From positions 1-6,037 of the forward strand of contig JBGVNF010000042.1 in assembly GCA_045125245.1 (NCBI GenBank): DNA of 6,037 bases, given 5' to 3'. Both the position numbers and the translations under genes were made by a program. Below the pieces are notes generated by a model, which ran no database searches, was not told where the DNA came from, and was given only the letters and a program-made list of their open reading frames with translations. Below, in pieces: positions 1-5,543 of the stretch; position 1 is the stretch's first letter; each line of letters begins with the position of its first letter. The stretch comes from SVEL01 sp045125245. GTDB taxonomy: Bacteria > Bacillota > Clostridia > Lachnospirales > Lachnospiraceae.

Positions 1-837
1 GTTTTATTATGGAAACGTCAGAAGAAAGAATTTGAGTTCATTCAAAATCATAAAGATTTAAGTGTTAGTATGGAAGTAATGATTACTGACGCTACTTTTG
101 ATGATGATGTATATAACATTAACTCTTTCTACTTTACTGCGGTGACAGTGTTAGGTATTGGAGTTACACCAGCATTTAACAGTGCCAACATTACATTTTC
201 TCAAATGAATAATGTTGAACAAATGATGTTTGAGTTAAACAATTTTGAAAGTGAGGAAAATACTATGCCAAAAGCTAGTAAACAATTTGAAGATGAACAA
301 TCGGTAGAACCTCAAGAAACCGAACCACAACCAACTCAGGAATCAGGTGTAAAAGAACCTGAACAAGAACAACCAAAAGAACCTGAGATTGATTACAAAA
401 AATTGTTAGAAGAAGAACAAGTTGAAAGTGGGCGTACAATTCGTGAATTAACACAAGAACGTGACGTACTAACTCAACAATTAGAGGAACTTAAAAAATC
501 TCAATCTAAAGAAATGGAAGAGATTATGAAAGAACTTGAAGATTTACGTTCTTATAAAACTAACATTGAAAAAGAGCAACGTAAGGTTGCGATTGATGGG
601 GTATTAGACAACTTTAGAGATTTACAAGATACTGATGAGTTTAAAGAATTAATTAAAGGAATTGATGATTTAACACCTCAACAATTAGAAGATAAATGTT
701 ACGCTATTGTGGGTAAACAAGCTCGTGCAAAACGACAAAAACAACCACAAGTAGCACCAAAAGTGAATATTACTGCATCTACTAAGGAAAAACCATCTAC
801 AAAAGATGACAGATATGGTGGGTTATTATATAAGTAG
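1..837 (+). CDS. Capsid maturation protease-scaffold fusion protein, 5'-partial
   Basis: The frame is open from base 1 with no start codon before position 70, so the gene begins upstream and 278 codons are visible. The first roughly 65 residues look like the end of a phage prohead protease. The segment LSVSMEV (window residues 20-26) sits where such proteases carry the nucleophilic serine; by analogy with the VSIGF motif of HK97-type proteases, Ser23 (bases 67-69) is the likely catalytic residue. It is followed by LGIGVTPAF and an NSANI segment, typical of the end of the protease domain. The rest is an acidic Pro/Glu/Gln linker, a long charged coiled coil and a basic tail, as in scaffold proteins. 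The protease would cleave scaffold and itself inside the prohead. ATG 70 is the first in-frame ATG but lies directly after the presumed catalytic serine and has no good ribosome-binding site, so it is not the real start. The call is from motif resemblance and from position upstream of the capsid gene. Confidence 0.72.
   Translation, partial: VLLWKRQKKEFEFIQNHKDLSVSMEVMITDATFDDDVYNINSFYFTAVTVLGIGVTPAFNSANITFSQMNNVEQMMFELNNFESEENTMPKASKQFEDEQSVEPQETEPQPTQESGVKEPEQEQPKEPEIDYKKLLEEEQVESGRTIRELTQERDVLTQQLEELKKSQSKEMEEIMKELEDLRSYKTNIEKEQRKVAIDGVLDNFRDLQDTDEFKELIKGIDDLTPQQLEDKCYAIVGKQARAKRQKQPQVAPKVNITASTKEKPSTKDDRYGGLLYK
253..256 (+). promoter_or_regulatory. Internal ribosome-binding site for scaffold
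   Basis: GAGG sits 8 bases before the in-frame ATG at 265, inside the protease-scaffold reading frame. It is weaker than the AAGGAGG sites of the next two genes, but its spacing is right and it falls at a domain boundary. Confidence 0.5.
265..837 (+). CDS. Head scaffold protein from an internal in-frame start (190 aa)
   Basis: An in-frame ATG at 265 is preceded by GAGG at 253-256 with an 8-base spacer. It lies exactly where the protease-like domain ends and the linker begins. The predicted 190-aa product has an acidic, Pro/Gln/Glu-rich segment (residues 8-42) and a charged helical coiled coil (about 43-110). A second helical region follows (about 110-150), then a basic stretch (KQARAKRQKQ, 151-160) and a short tail ending YGGLLYK. 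Scaffold proteins of this type are elongated helical dimers whose basic C-terminal helix often contacts the capsid protein. They are removed or digested during maturation. Lambda makes its scaffold Nu3 by such a start inside protease gene C. Here the separate product is inferred from the start site and domain boundary; it could also exist only as part of the fusion. Confidence 0.6.
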   Translation: MPKASKQFEDEQSVEPQETEPQPTQESGVKEPEQEQPKEPEIDYKKLLEEEQVESGRTIRELTQERDVLTQQLEELKKSQSKEMEEIMKELEDLRSYKTNIEKEQRKVAIDGVLDNFRDLQDTDEFKELIKGIDDLTPQQLEDKCYAIVGKQARAKRQKQPQVAPKVNITASTKEKPSTKDDRYGGLLYK

Positions 838-877
838 GTAGATAGCATTAATAAAAATATAAAAAATTTGTAAATTC

Positions 878-884
878 AAGGAGG
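878..884 (+). promoter_or_regulatory. Strong ribosome-binding site of the decoration gene
   Basis: AAGGAGG lies 9 bases before ATG 894, after an A/T-only stretch (851-869) that should be unstructured in RNA. It decides the start: a TTG at 888 is also in frame but only 3 bases from the site, so ATG 894 is preferred. The 19-base segment 878-896 is almost the same as the one before the capsid gene. Confidence 0.9.
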
Positions 885-893
885 AATTTGATT

Positions 894-1355
894 ATGACTT
901 TAATCGTAGCGAATACTACAAATGTAAAAGAAATGAAAAATGGGCGCCCTATGAACATTGAGGTACCAAGTGCAGACTTACCAAACTGTACAATCGTTAA
1001 AATCGGGGCAGCAGGAAAAGGTGAATTAGACCATGTTTATTCTGCAACAGTAATCGAAGGTAAACCAGAAGCAGAAGATTTAGCAGCAGGTTTAATCTAT
1101 GTTTTAGTTGCACCTGAAATCATGGTTGAAGAAGCTCGTCGCACAGATGGACACATTGGGAAATTCCGTTTTAAAAAAGGTGACGTGGTTACAGGTTACA
1201 AATTAACTAAACATGACCGTTTAGAATTATCTGCTAACCATCCTCATGTTGCAGCAGGTACTGAAGTTGGAGAACGCAAAATGGCAGAAGCTATGTATTT
1301 ATTAGCAGAAGATGACAAAGCTGCTGCTATTGTTATGAAAAAAATTGAATTTTAA
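894..1355 (+). CDS. Putative head decoration (cement) protein, 153 aa
   Basis: This gene encodes a small protein between scaffold and major capsid genes, the usual place of the decoration protein that binds the outside of the expanded shell (compare lambda D). The protein has no signal peptide or membrane segment. It looks mostly beta-stranded with alternating hydrophobic stretches: VKIGAAGKGELDHVYSATVI early, GLIYVLVAPEIMV around the middle, and KFRFKKGDVVTGYKL after it. It ends with a short helical Ala-rich region. Codons are uniform and free of rare choices, and the ribosome-binding site is as strong as that of the capsid gene, which fits a protein needed in hundreds of copies. I do not recognise a specific family; the decoration role is inferred from position, size and expression signals. 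An alternative is another abundant head protein, such as a head fibre base. Confidence 0.6.
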   Translation: MTLIVANTTNVKEMKNGRPMNIEVPSADLPNCTIVKIGAAGKGELDHVYSATVIEGKPEAEDLAAGLIYVLVAPEIMVEEARRTDGHIGKFRFKKGDVVTGYKLTKHDRLELSANHPHVAAGTEVGERKMAEAMYLLAEDDKAAAIVMKKIEF

Positions 1356-1393
1356 TTATTGACTTATTTTTTTACTTTTAAATTTTAAAAACC

Positions 1394-1400
1394 AAGGAGG
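1394..1400 (+). promoter_or_regulatory. Strong ribosome-binding site of the capsid gene
   Basis: AAGGAGG lies 10 bases before ATG 1411. An in-frame TTG at 1405 is only 4 bases from the site and is unlikely to be the start. The segment 1394-1413 matches 878-896 except for one extra T. Confidence 0.9.
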
Positions 1401-1410
1401 AATTTTGATT

Positions 1411-2472
1411 ATGGAATTTACTGCAAAACAAGTTGCACGTTTATTAATCGACAACGCTAAAGGGAAAGTAGTTTTACCAGCTAACTTTTCAGAACAAGGT
1501 ATGGTAACACCAGAAGAAGCTATCTCAAATGCTTTCTTCTCAATCATGGGATTAGAAAAAGGAAAAGCAACAGTTAATGACATTCAATTAGCTTTCAGAC
1601 GTGAAGAAGTACGTTTAGGAGTATTTGCTATCGTTGAAGAAGTTATTCGTGAAGGTATCTTAACTGAATCATGGCGTAATCCTTTCTTAGACCAATTCGT
1701 TGAATCACGTTCTCAAACTCGTGGTGACTCAACAGAGTTCTATATTGAAGCTAAAAATGAATTACACGTTTCTCGTATCTCTAAAGATGGTAAAGTTTCT
1801 TTAGACCGTCAAAGATTTGATGAAGGTCATTCAGTAACAGTTGAAGTTGCTACTTACGGTATCAAAGTATACGAACATTTAGCACGTATTATGTTAGGTC
1901 GTGCTGATTGGGGTTCTTTAGTTGCTCACTTAAATGCAGCAGTTGAAAAATTTATCCAATTAAAAGTATATGAAGCTTTTGCTAAAGTTACTGCTTTAGT
2001 ACCAGGTCAATGCAAAGTTTCAGGTGAGGTTACTAAAGCTGCTATCTTAGACGCAGTTCGTGAAGTTAAAATGTTATCAGGTGCGCAACAAGTAGTATTA
2101 GTTGGTACAGGATTAGCATTATCTGCTTTAGAAGGTGTTGAAACTGTATCAGAGGATATGAAAAATGAAATGCATCAACAAGGTGCTTTACGTGTATTCC
2201 AAGGTATTCCACTAGTTGAATTACCACAAGCAGTTAAAGATGTCAACTTAGCAAAAGGAGCAGAAGGTCGTTTAGTTCAAGACGACAAAACTATCTATAT
2301 TGTTCCAAATAATATTGGTAAACCAATCAAAATGATTGTTGAACCTGAATTAATCGACATTAACGAATCAGGTGTACGTGTTGACGATACTATCGAGTTC
2401 GCAGTACGTTTCTCATTCGGTTTACGTGTAATCACTGGTCGTGCTATGGGTGTTATTACTTTAGCTAAATAA
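1411..2472 (+). CDS. Major capsid protein, HK97 fold, 353 aa
   Basis: This gene encodes the shell protein that assembles on the scaffold into the prohead. The length is normal for an HK97-fold capsid protein without a long N-terminal delta domain, which agrees with a scaffold encoded upstream. In order there is an N-terminal arm (about 1-55), helices around LAFRREEVRLGVFAIVEEVI (about 59-80), an extended E-loop-like strand region (about 100-150, with RGDSTEFYIEAKNELHVSRI) and a spine-helix region (YGIKVYEHLARIML onward). Next come P- and A-domain segments with strand VVLVGTG. The segment LRVFQGIPLVELPQA resembles a strand common in this fold. The C-terminus is rich in beta structure (FAVRFSFGLRVITGRAMGVI). 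Codon use is strongly biased to the preferred set, as expected of the most abundant virion protein. The gene is followed immediately by a terminator-like structure. Residue positions are approximate. Confidence 0.88.
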   Translation: MEFTAKQVARLLIDNAKGKVVLPANFSEQGMVTPEEAISNAFFSIMGLEKGKATVNDIQLAFRREEVRLGVFAIVEEVIREGILTESWRNPFLDQFVESRSQTRGDSTEFYIEAKNELHVSRISKDGKVSLDRQRFDEGHSVTVEVATYGIKVYEHLARIMLGRADWGSLVAHLNAAVEKFIQLKVYEAFAKVTALVPGQCKVSGEVTKAAILDAVREVKMLSGAQQVVLVGTGLALSALEGVETVSEDMKNEMHQQGALRVFQGIPLVELPQAVKDVNLAKGAEGRLVQDDKTIYIVPNNIGKPIKMIVEPELIDINESGVRVDDTIEFAVRFSFGLRVITGRAMGVITLAK

Positions 2473-2530
2473 TTTAATACTTGATAAATTGGGATATGTT
2501 AAACATATCCCTTTTAATTGAAGTATTAAA
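2473..2530 (+). terminator. Composite hairpin with terminator-like core after the capsid gene
   Basis: The inner stem pairs GGGATATG (2491-2498) with CATATCCC (2504-2511), 8 bp with a TTAAA loop, followed by TTTTAATT. This is a plausible Rho-independent terminator with a short U-run. An outer perfect 10-bp arm pairs TTTAATACTT (2473-2482, starting at the base after the capsid stop codon) with AAGTATTAAA (2521-2530). The two arms enclose an internal loop. The short U-run suggests partial read-through, which would lower expression of downstream genes relative to capsid. Protection of the capsid mRNA 3' end is an alternative role. Confidence 0.75.
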
Positions 2531-2555
2531 CACAATTTGAAAGCAAGGTGATATT

Positions 2556-2735
2556 ATGAAAGATACCATTGCTATTTATAACCTGCGGCAAGCAAACTTA
2601 TTCATTCAAGAGGGTTGCAAAGTCGTGGGAGTAAAGAAACGTAAGGTAGATAATAAAGTTGCTATTATCTTTCAGGTAGACGATACCTTTAAAGATGTTA
2701 TGTTAAAATGGCAACAATATGAATATAAAATTTGA
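2556..2735 (+). CDS. Small phage protein, DUF5659-like, 59 aa
   Basis: ATG 2556 has AAGGTGAT (2545-2552) just upstream, and the gene ends with TGA at 2733-2735. The protein starts MKDTIAIYNLRQANLFIQEG, then has a short basic turn (VKKRKVDNK), a strand AIIFQVDD and a final helix FKDVMLKWQQYEYK. This helix-strand-strand-helix plan, with the Y-L-x-x-A-x-x-x-I-x-x-G start and an F-x-V-x-D-T-F strand end, resembles the short DUF5659 proteins found in phages of Firmicutes, whose function is not established. No signal peptide or membrane segment is seen. It lies between the terminator structure and the next gene, 17 bases away. Early codons CTG, CGG, GTC and GTG are unusual beside the neighbours, so it may have been inserted as an independent unit. 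The family assignment is from memory of the pattern and is uncertain. Confidence 0.65.
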   Translation: MKDTIAIYNLRQANLFIQEGCKVVGVKKRKVDNKVAIIFQVDDTFKDVMLKWQQYEYKI

Positions 2736-2752
2736 ATGGGAGGTATTCTGTA

Positions 2753-3481
2753 ATGGCAGAAGAAACAAAAAAATCTACAACAACTACCAAAAAGAGAACA
2801 ACCACATCTAAGCCAAAAGTAGAAGAACCAAAACCACAACTATCTATCGAAGAACAAATGGCACAAATGATGGCAATGATGATGGCTCAACAACAACAAT
2901 TAATGGAGTTAATGACAAAACAACAACAAGAACCTGTTAATACAGTAGTTGATGAAGTTATTGAAAAACCTAAAAAAACAAAAAGAACTAGAAATGAAAA
3001 TCGTATTACTAAACAAGACCTAAGACGTAAATATAAAGGTGTGGATATTTATGTGGCAAACGTATCTCAAGGTTATGTTATGTATCATGGTAAAAACATG
3101 ACATATGAATGGAAACATAATGGAGATATTGAAATTGTATCTATTGACGATATTATTAATATGCCAAAATCTTATCTAAGTACACCTTGGTTATGTTTAG
3201 ATGGATATGAAAATGATGAAGAAATGATTGATGAAATTGTTAATGTATTAAAATTAGGTCACGTATATGAGTATATATATACTTTACAAGACATGGAAGA
3301 AAATATTAATGAAGTTGAAATAGAAGAAATTGAAAAGGCTATTGTCTTATCACGTAACAATGGGTATGATATTTCAATGGATTTAGTTATTTTGATTGAC
3401 CGTAAAATTAGAAGTGGTGAATTAACAAACTATGTATTTATTGGTGAGTTAGAAAAATTACTAGGGCGAAAATTCTTATAA
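2753..3481 (+). CDS. Unknown phage protein with Met/Gln-rich N-terminal segment, 242 aa
   Basis: The start is ATG 2753, 8 bases after GGGAGGT (2738-2744). A TTG at 2732 is in frame but lies upstream of that site, so it is not used. The protein has three parts. Residues 1-30 are Thr/Lys/Pro-rich and disordered. Residues 31-60 form a probable helix with eight methionines between 36 and 54 plus Gln runs. Residues 61-85 are a basic linker. A folded domain follows (about 86-242), with strands VDIYVANVSQGYVMY and MTYEWKHNGDIEIVSIDDII, a PWLCLDG turn and then acidic helices, ending ELEKLLGRKF. The place between capsid and connector genes, and the folded-domain pattern (aromatic-Trp-x-x-x-G-D followed by a short helix), suggest a head or packaging-related phage protein. 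I do not recognise a named family and assign no function. Confidence 0.8.
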   Translation: MAEETKKSTTTTKKRTTTSKPKVEEPKPQLSIEEQMAQMMAMMMAQQQQLMELMTKQQQEPVNTVVDEVIEKPKKTKRTRNENRITKQDLRRKYKGVDIYVANVSQGYVMYHGKNMTYEWKHNGDIEIVSIDDIINMPKSYLSTPWLCLDGYENDEEMIDEIVNVLKLGHVYEYIYTLQDMEENINEVEIEEIEKAIVLSRNNGYDISMDLVILIDRKIRSGELTNYVFIGELEKLLGRKFL

Positions 3482-3506
3482 CCGCCCATAAGAGAGGGTG
3501 ATTATA

Positions 3507-3923
3507 ATGAATAAGGAAAATGTATTATCTATGTTTTTGCGTATTGTTACGGAATACGACTATTTAGATTTTACAGAAGAAGAATTGGTTGCAGACTTTG
3601 AAGAAATCATGTATATGGCAATTACTGAATTACAACTACAAGGATTGTTATTAGATATTGATAGTGAAGAGTTTGTAAGTAATCGTTCTATTGAATATAT
3701 TGTGGCTCATGCTAGTGTATTAGTTTGGTTAGAGCCAAAAGTTAATTCTGCCGAAATGTTAGCGGCTCAATTAACATCTACTGACTTTACACAATTTAGT
3801 AATGCCAACCGTTTACAGGCTTGTATCAAATTATACAATCAATGTGAGTCAAGATTAAACAATTTAATTTTAGATTATGATAGAACACAAAACATTATAG
3901 AGTTAAGAGAAGAGTTGGATTAA
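3507..3923 (+). CDS. Putative head-tail connector (adaptor), 138 aa
   Basis: ATG 3507 is preceded by GAGGGTGAT (3494-3502), a near-perfect site. A GTG at 3498 lies inside that site and is rejected as a start. The protein appears almost entirely helical and acidic: helices around residues 2-17, 23-47, 57-75, 82-90 and a long C-terminal one from about 98 to 136 (LQACIKLYNQCESRLNNLIL). Size, helical content and location after the capsid gene fit the adaptor proteins that sit under the portal (HK97 gp6 and SPP1 gp15 type). Such adaptors form a dodecameric ring to which the head-closure protein attaches. No diagnostic motif proves this, so the role is inferred from fold and order. The next gene starts one base after this stop codon, implying coupled translation and a shared job. 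Confidence 0.6.
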   Translation: MNKENVLSMFLRIVTEYDYLDFTEEELVADFEEIMYMAITELQLQGLLLDIDSEEFVSNRSIEYIVAHASVLVWLEPKVNSAEMLAAQLTSTDFTQFSNANRLQACIKLYNQCESRLNNLILDYDRTQNIIELREELD

Positions 3924-3924
3924 T

Positions 3925-4896
3925 ATGCCAACTTTAGAACAATATAAAAAAAGATTACAAGGTAAACAAAAAGCAATTAAAGAACAAAGACGTAGAGCGG
4001 CAGATTTGAATAATGAATTAGCATGGGAGTTAGCTGATGGACACCAAGAGGTACAAGTTCTTACACGTACTGCTATTGATGATATGTCAGGTGAGTGGAG
4101 AGATGGAGATATGTTAGTTCGTCACGCATTAACAGGTCAAGAAAAGAAGCTTATTACTAAACCATACATCCAATTACCTATTGGTTCATATGTAAAATAT
4201 AGTAATGTGACTTGTATTGTACGTGAGGCATTATTAGACCCAAATGATGTTATGCCATCTTATAAAGCATATGTTTGTACTAGTGAATTACATTTAAAAG
4301 GTTGTCCATATACATTCCCTGTATATGCTTTCAATAGTTCATATTCAAGTAAAGGTATTGTTGACTATGATAAAGTATTAGGTTTGGACTCTCGTAACAA
4401 ACTATACTTACAAAAAAATAAATTTACAGTACGTTTACAACATCATCATAGAAACTATCGTATCATTATAGGTGATGAGGAAACAAAATATTACTACTAT
4501 ATTACCGAAATGGATGATGTAAGTTATCCTGGTATGTTTGTAGTATCATTAAAAATTGATGAAATGCATCCGAACGATAATGGTTTCTATGCTTATAACG
4601 AAAGTCCTATTGACTTTTCAGATTTAATAGATGTTGATGAAGAGGTTGAGGAACCACAAGTAACTGCTCAACCGATTATTTATTGTAGCAGTTATTTAAA
4701 AGTTGGAGAAACTTATAAAATAGAATGTAACAATCCTATTAAAATATGTGAAGTTAATAATTATGATATGGTATCTTTACGTGAAGAAGAAAATGGTGCT
4801 TATTATACAGTTTTAGCGCAAGTACCAGGTATCTTAAAAATTACTGTAACAGATATATATGGTAATGTTGTTACAAAAGATGTAATTATTAAATAG
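3925..4896 (+). CDS. Putative neck/head-closure protein with C-terminal Ig-like domain, 323 aa
   Basis: ATG 3925 follows the previous stop by one base. Only a weak AGAGAAGAG purine run (3907-3915) precedes it, so translation is probably coupled. Residues 1-35 form a basic helix (YKKRLQGKQKAIKEQRRRAA). The middle (about 60-235) is beta-rich, with LPIGSYVKYSNVTCIVREAL, a His run at 173-175 followed by NYRIIIGDEE, then YYYITEMDDVSYPGMFVVSL. The alternation of strand, surface loop and R-x-I-I followed by Y-x-I-T resembles head-closure or stopper proteins of long-tailed Firmicutes phages. An acidic linker (about 237-250) leads to a C-terminal domain (about 251-323) beginning YLKVGETYKIECNN and ending PGILKITVTD...VTKDVIIK, an Ig-like (Big-2-type) pattern. 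Such domains often lie on the virion surface and may bind carbohydrate. The Ig-like call is fairly good; the neck role is inferred from neighbours. Confidence 0.58.
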   Translation: MPTLEQYKKRLQGKQKAIKEQRRRAADLNNELAWELADGHQEVQVLTRTAIDDMSGEWRDGDMLVRHALTGQEKKLITKPYIQLPIGSYVKYSNVTCIVREALLDPNDVMPSYKAYVCTSELHLKGCPYTFPVYAFNSSYSSKGIVDYDKVLGLDSRNKLYLQKNKFTVRLQHHHRNYRIIIGDEETKYYYYITEMDDVSYPGMFVVSLKIDEMHPNDNGFYAYNESPIDFSDLIDVDEEVEEPQVTAQPIIYCSSYLKVGETYKIECNNPIKICEVNNYDMVSLREEENGAYYTVLAQVPGILKITVTDIYGNVVTKDVIIK

Positions 4897-4907
4897 GGGG
4901 TGAAGTA

Positions 4908-5543
4908 ATGCCTTATATTATAGACAAAGACGCAGAGAAAAGTACTAAAATAAGCAGAGCTTCTATATTAACTAAATATTTATGTGTAAATATAGATGAA
5001 AGTCAAGACATACGAAGATTATGTCGATATTTAACATTAGAACCATTGGCAGAGTATGCCATTGACTATGATGGCAATATCATAATGCAACCTGATTTAC
5101 AAGATAGTTTATTAGATAAAGCAAAAGTAGATGTAGTAAGTAAAGGTTGTGAAGAGCGTATTCTTTTCAGAACTATGTTTGCAAATAAGGTAATTGATTC
5201 ACTTCATCCATTAATTTATGTCTATTGTGATGAAATTAACTTCTACAATCAACGTAATGGTTCACAAGCAGTAGGAACTATGCTTTTCTATATAGATATT
5301 GTTTATGATATGGCAACAGAGGAACTTTATGATTGGGAGCAACGAAGTTGGTCTATTGGACAGATTATTATGGGTATGTTTGATAGTGTTCCAATTACAG
5401 ATAAAGAATATACTGATTTGGTAGGTAATATTACTTTTACAGTAGGAGCAAATGCTATTGTAAATAAAAAACTTGCACCTAATACAACTTTAGGAGTATT
5501 AAGTATTCCACTATATGCTCATGTAACAGGTGGTAGATATTAA
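4908..5543 (+). CDS. Putative tail terminator or neck protein, 211 aa
   Basis: ATG 4908 is served by GGGGGTGA (4896-4903), which overlaps the previous stop codon TAG. The N-terminal half is helical and polar. From about residue 80 there is a helix (EERILFRTMFANKVIDSL), then strand HPLIYVYCDEINFY beginning at His100. Strand GTMLFYIDIVYDM follows, then helix RSWSIGQIIMGMFDSV and a C-terminal beta part (GNITFTVGAN, LGVLSIPLYAHVTGGRY). A strand pair followed by an R-x-x-x-I-x-x-I-x-x-x-F-D helix fits tail-terminator (lambda gpU-like) and tail-completion folds, and this is the expected place for one, after adaptor and closure genes. The extra N-terminal 80 residues are more than usual for that family. 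No signature motif is present. The stop codon shares one base with the next start. Confidence 0.5.
   Translation: MPYIIDKDAEKSTKISRASILTKYLCVNIDESQDIRRLCRYLTLEPLAEYAIDYDGNIIMQPDLQDSLLDKAKVDVVSKGCEERILFRTMFANKVIDSLHPLIYVYCDEINFYNQRNGSQAVGTMLFYIDIVYDMATEELYDWEQRSWSIGQIIMGMFDSVPITDKEYTDLVGNITFTVGANAIVNKKLAPNTTLGVLSIPLYAHVTGGRY

Noticed and set aside
888..896. TTG starts at 888, 1405 and 2732 and GTG at 3498
   Set aside because: Each lies within or too close to, or before, the Shine-Dalgarno sequence; the ATG a few codons later has correct spacing in every case.
1341..1353. AAAATT-G-AATTTT palindrome at the end of the decoration gene as a terminator
   Set aside because: The stem has no GC pairs and a one-base loop, so it would not be stable enough.
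1359..1387. TTGACT at 1359-1364 as a -35 box for a capsid promoter
   Set aside because: At 16-18 bases spacing the -10 position reads AATTTT, ATTTTA or TTTTAA, poor matches; the better TAAATT lies only 14 bases away. In such AT-rich DNA this is expected by chance.
1356..1583. 75-aa open frame on the minus strand overlapping the capsid gene start
   Set aside because: It runs antisense through the capsid ribosome-binding site and coding start, has no good ribosome-binding site of its own, and its composition is that of a shadow of the capsid frame.
2765..2785. A-AAA-AAA slippery heptamer early in the 242-aa gene as a -1 frameshift site
   Set aside because: The -1 frame meets a stop after about a dozen codons, no stimulatory structure is evident, and A-runs are common here.
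4408..4425. A-AAA-AAT heptamer in the 323-aa gene as a programmed frameshift
   Set aside because: No overlapping downstream gene in the -1 frame; the original frame continues with clear protein-like sequence.
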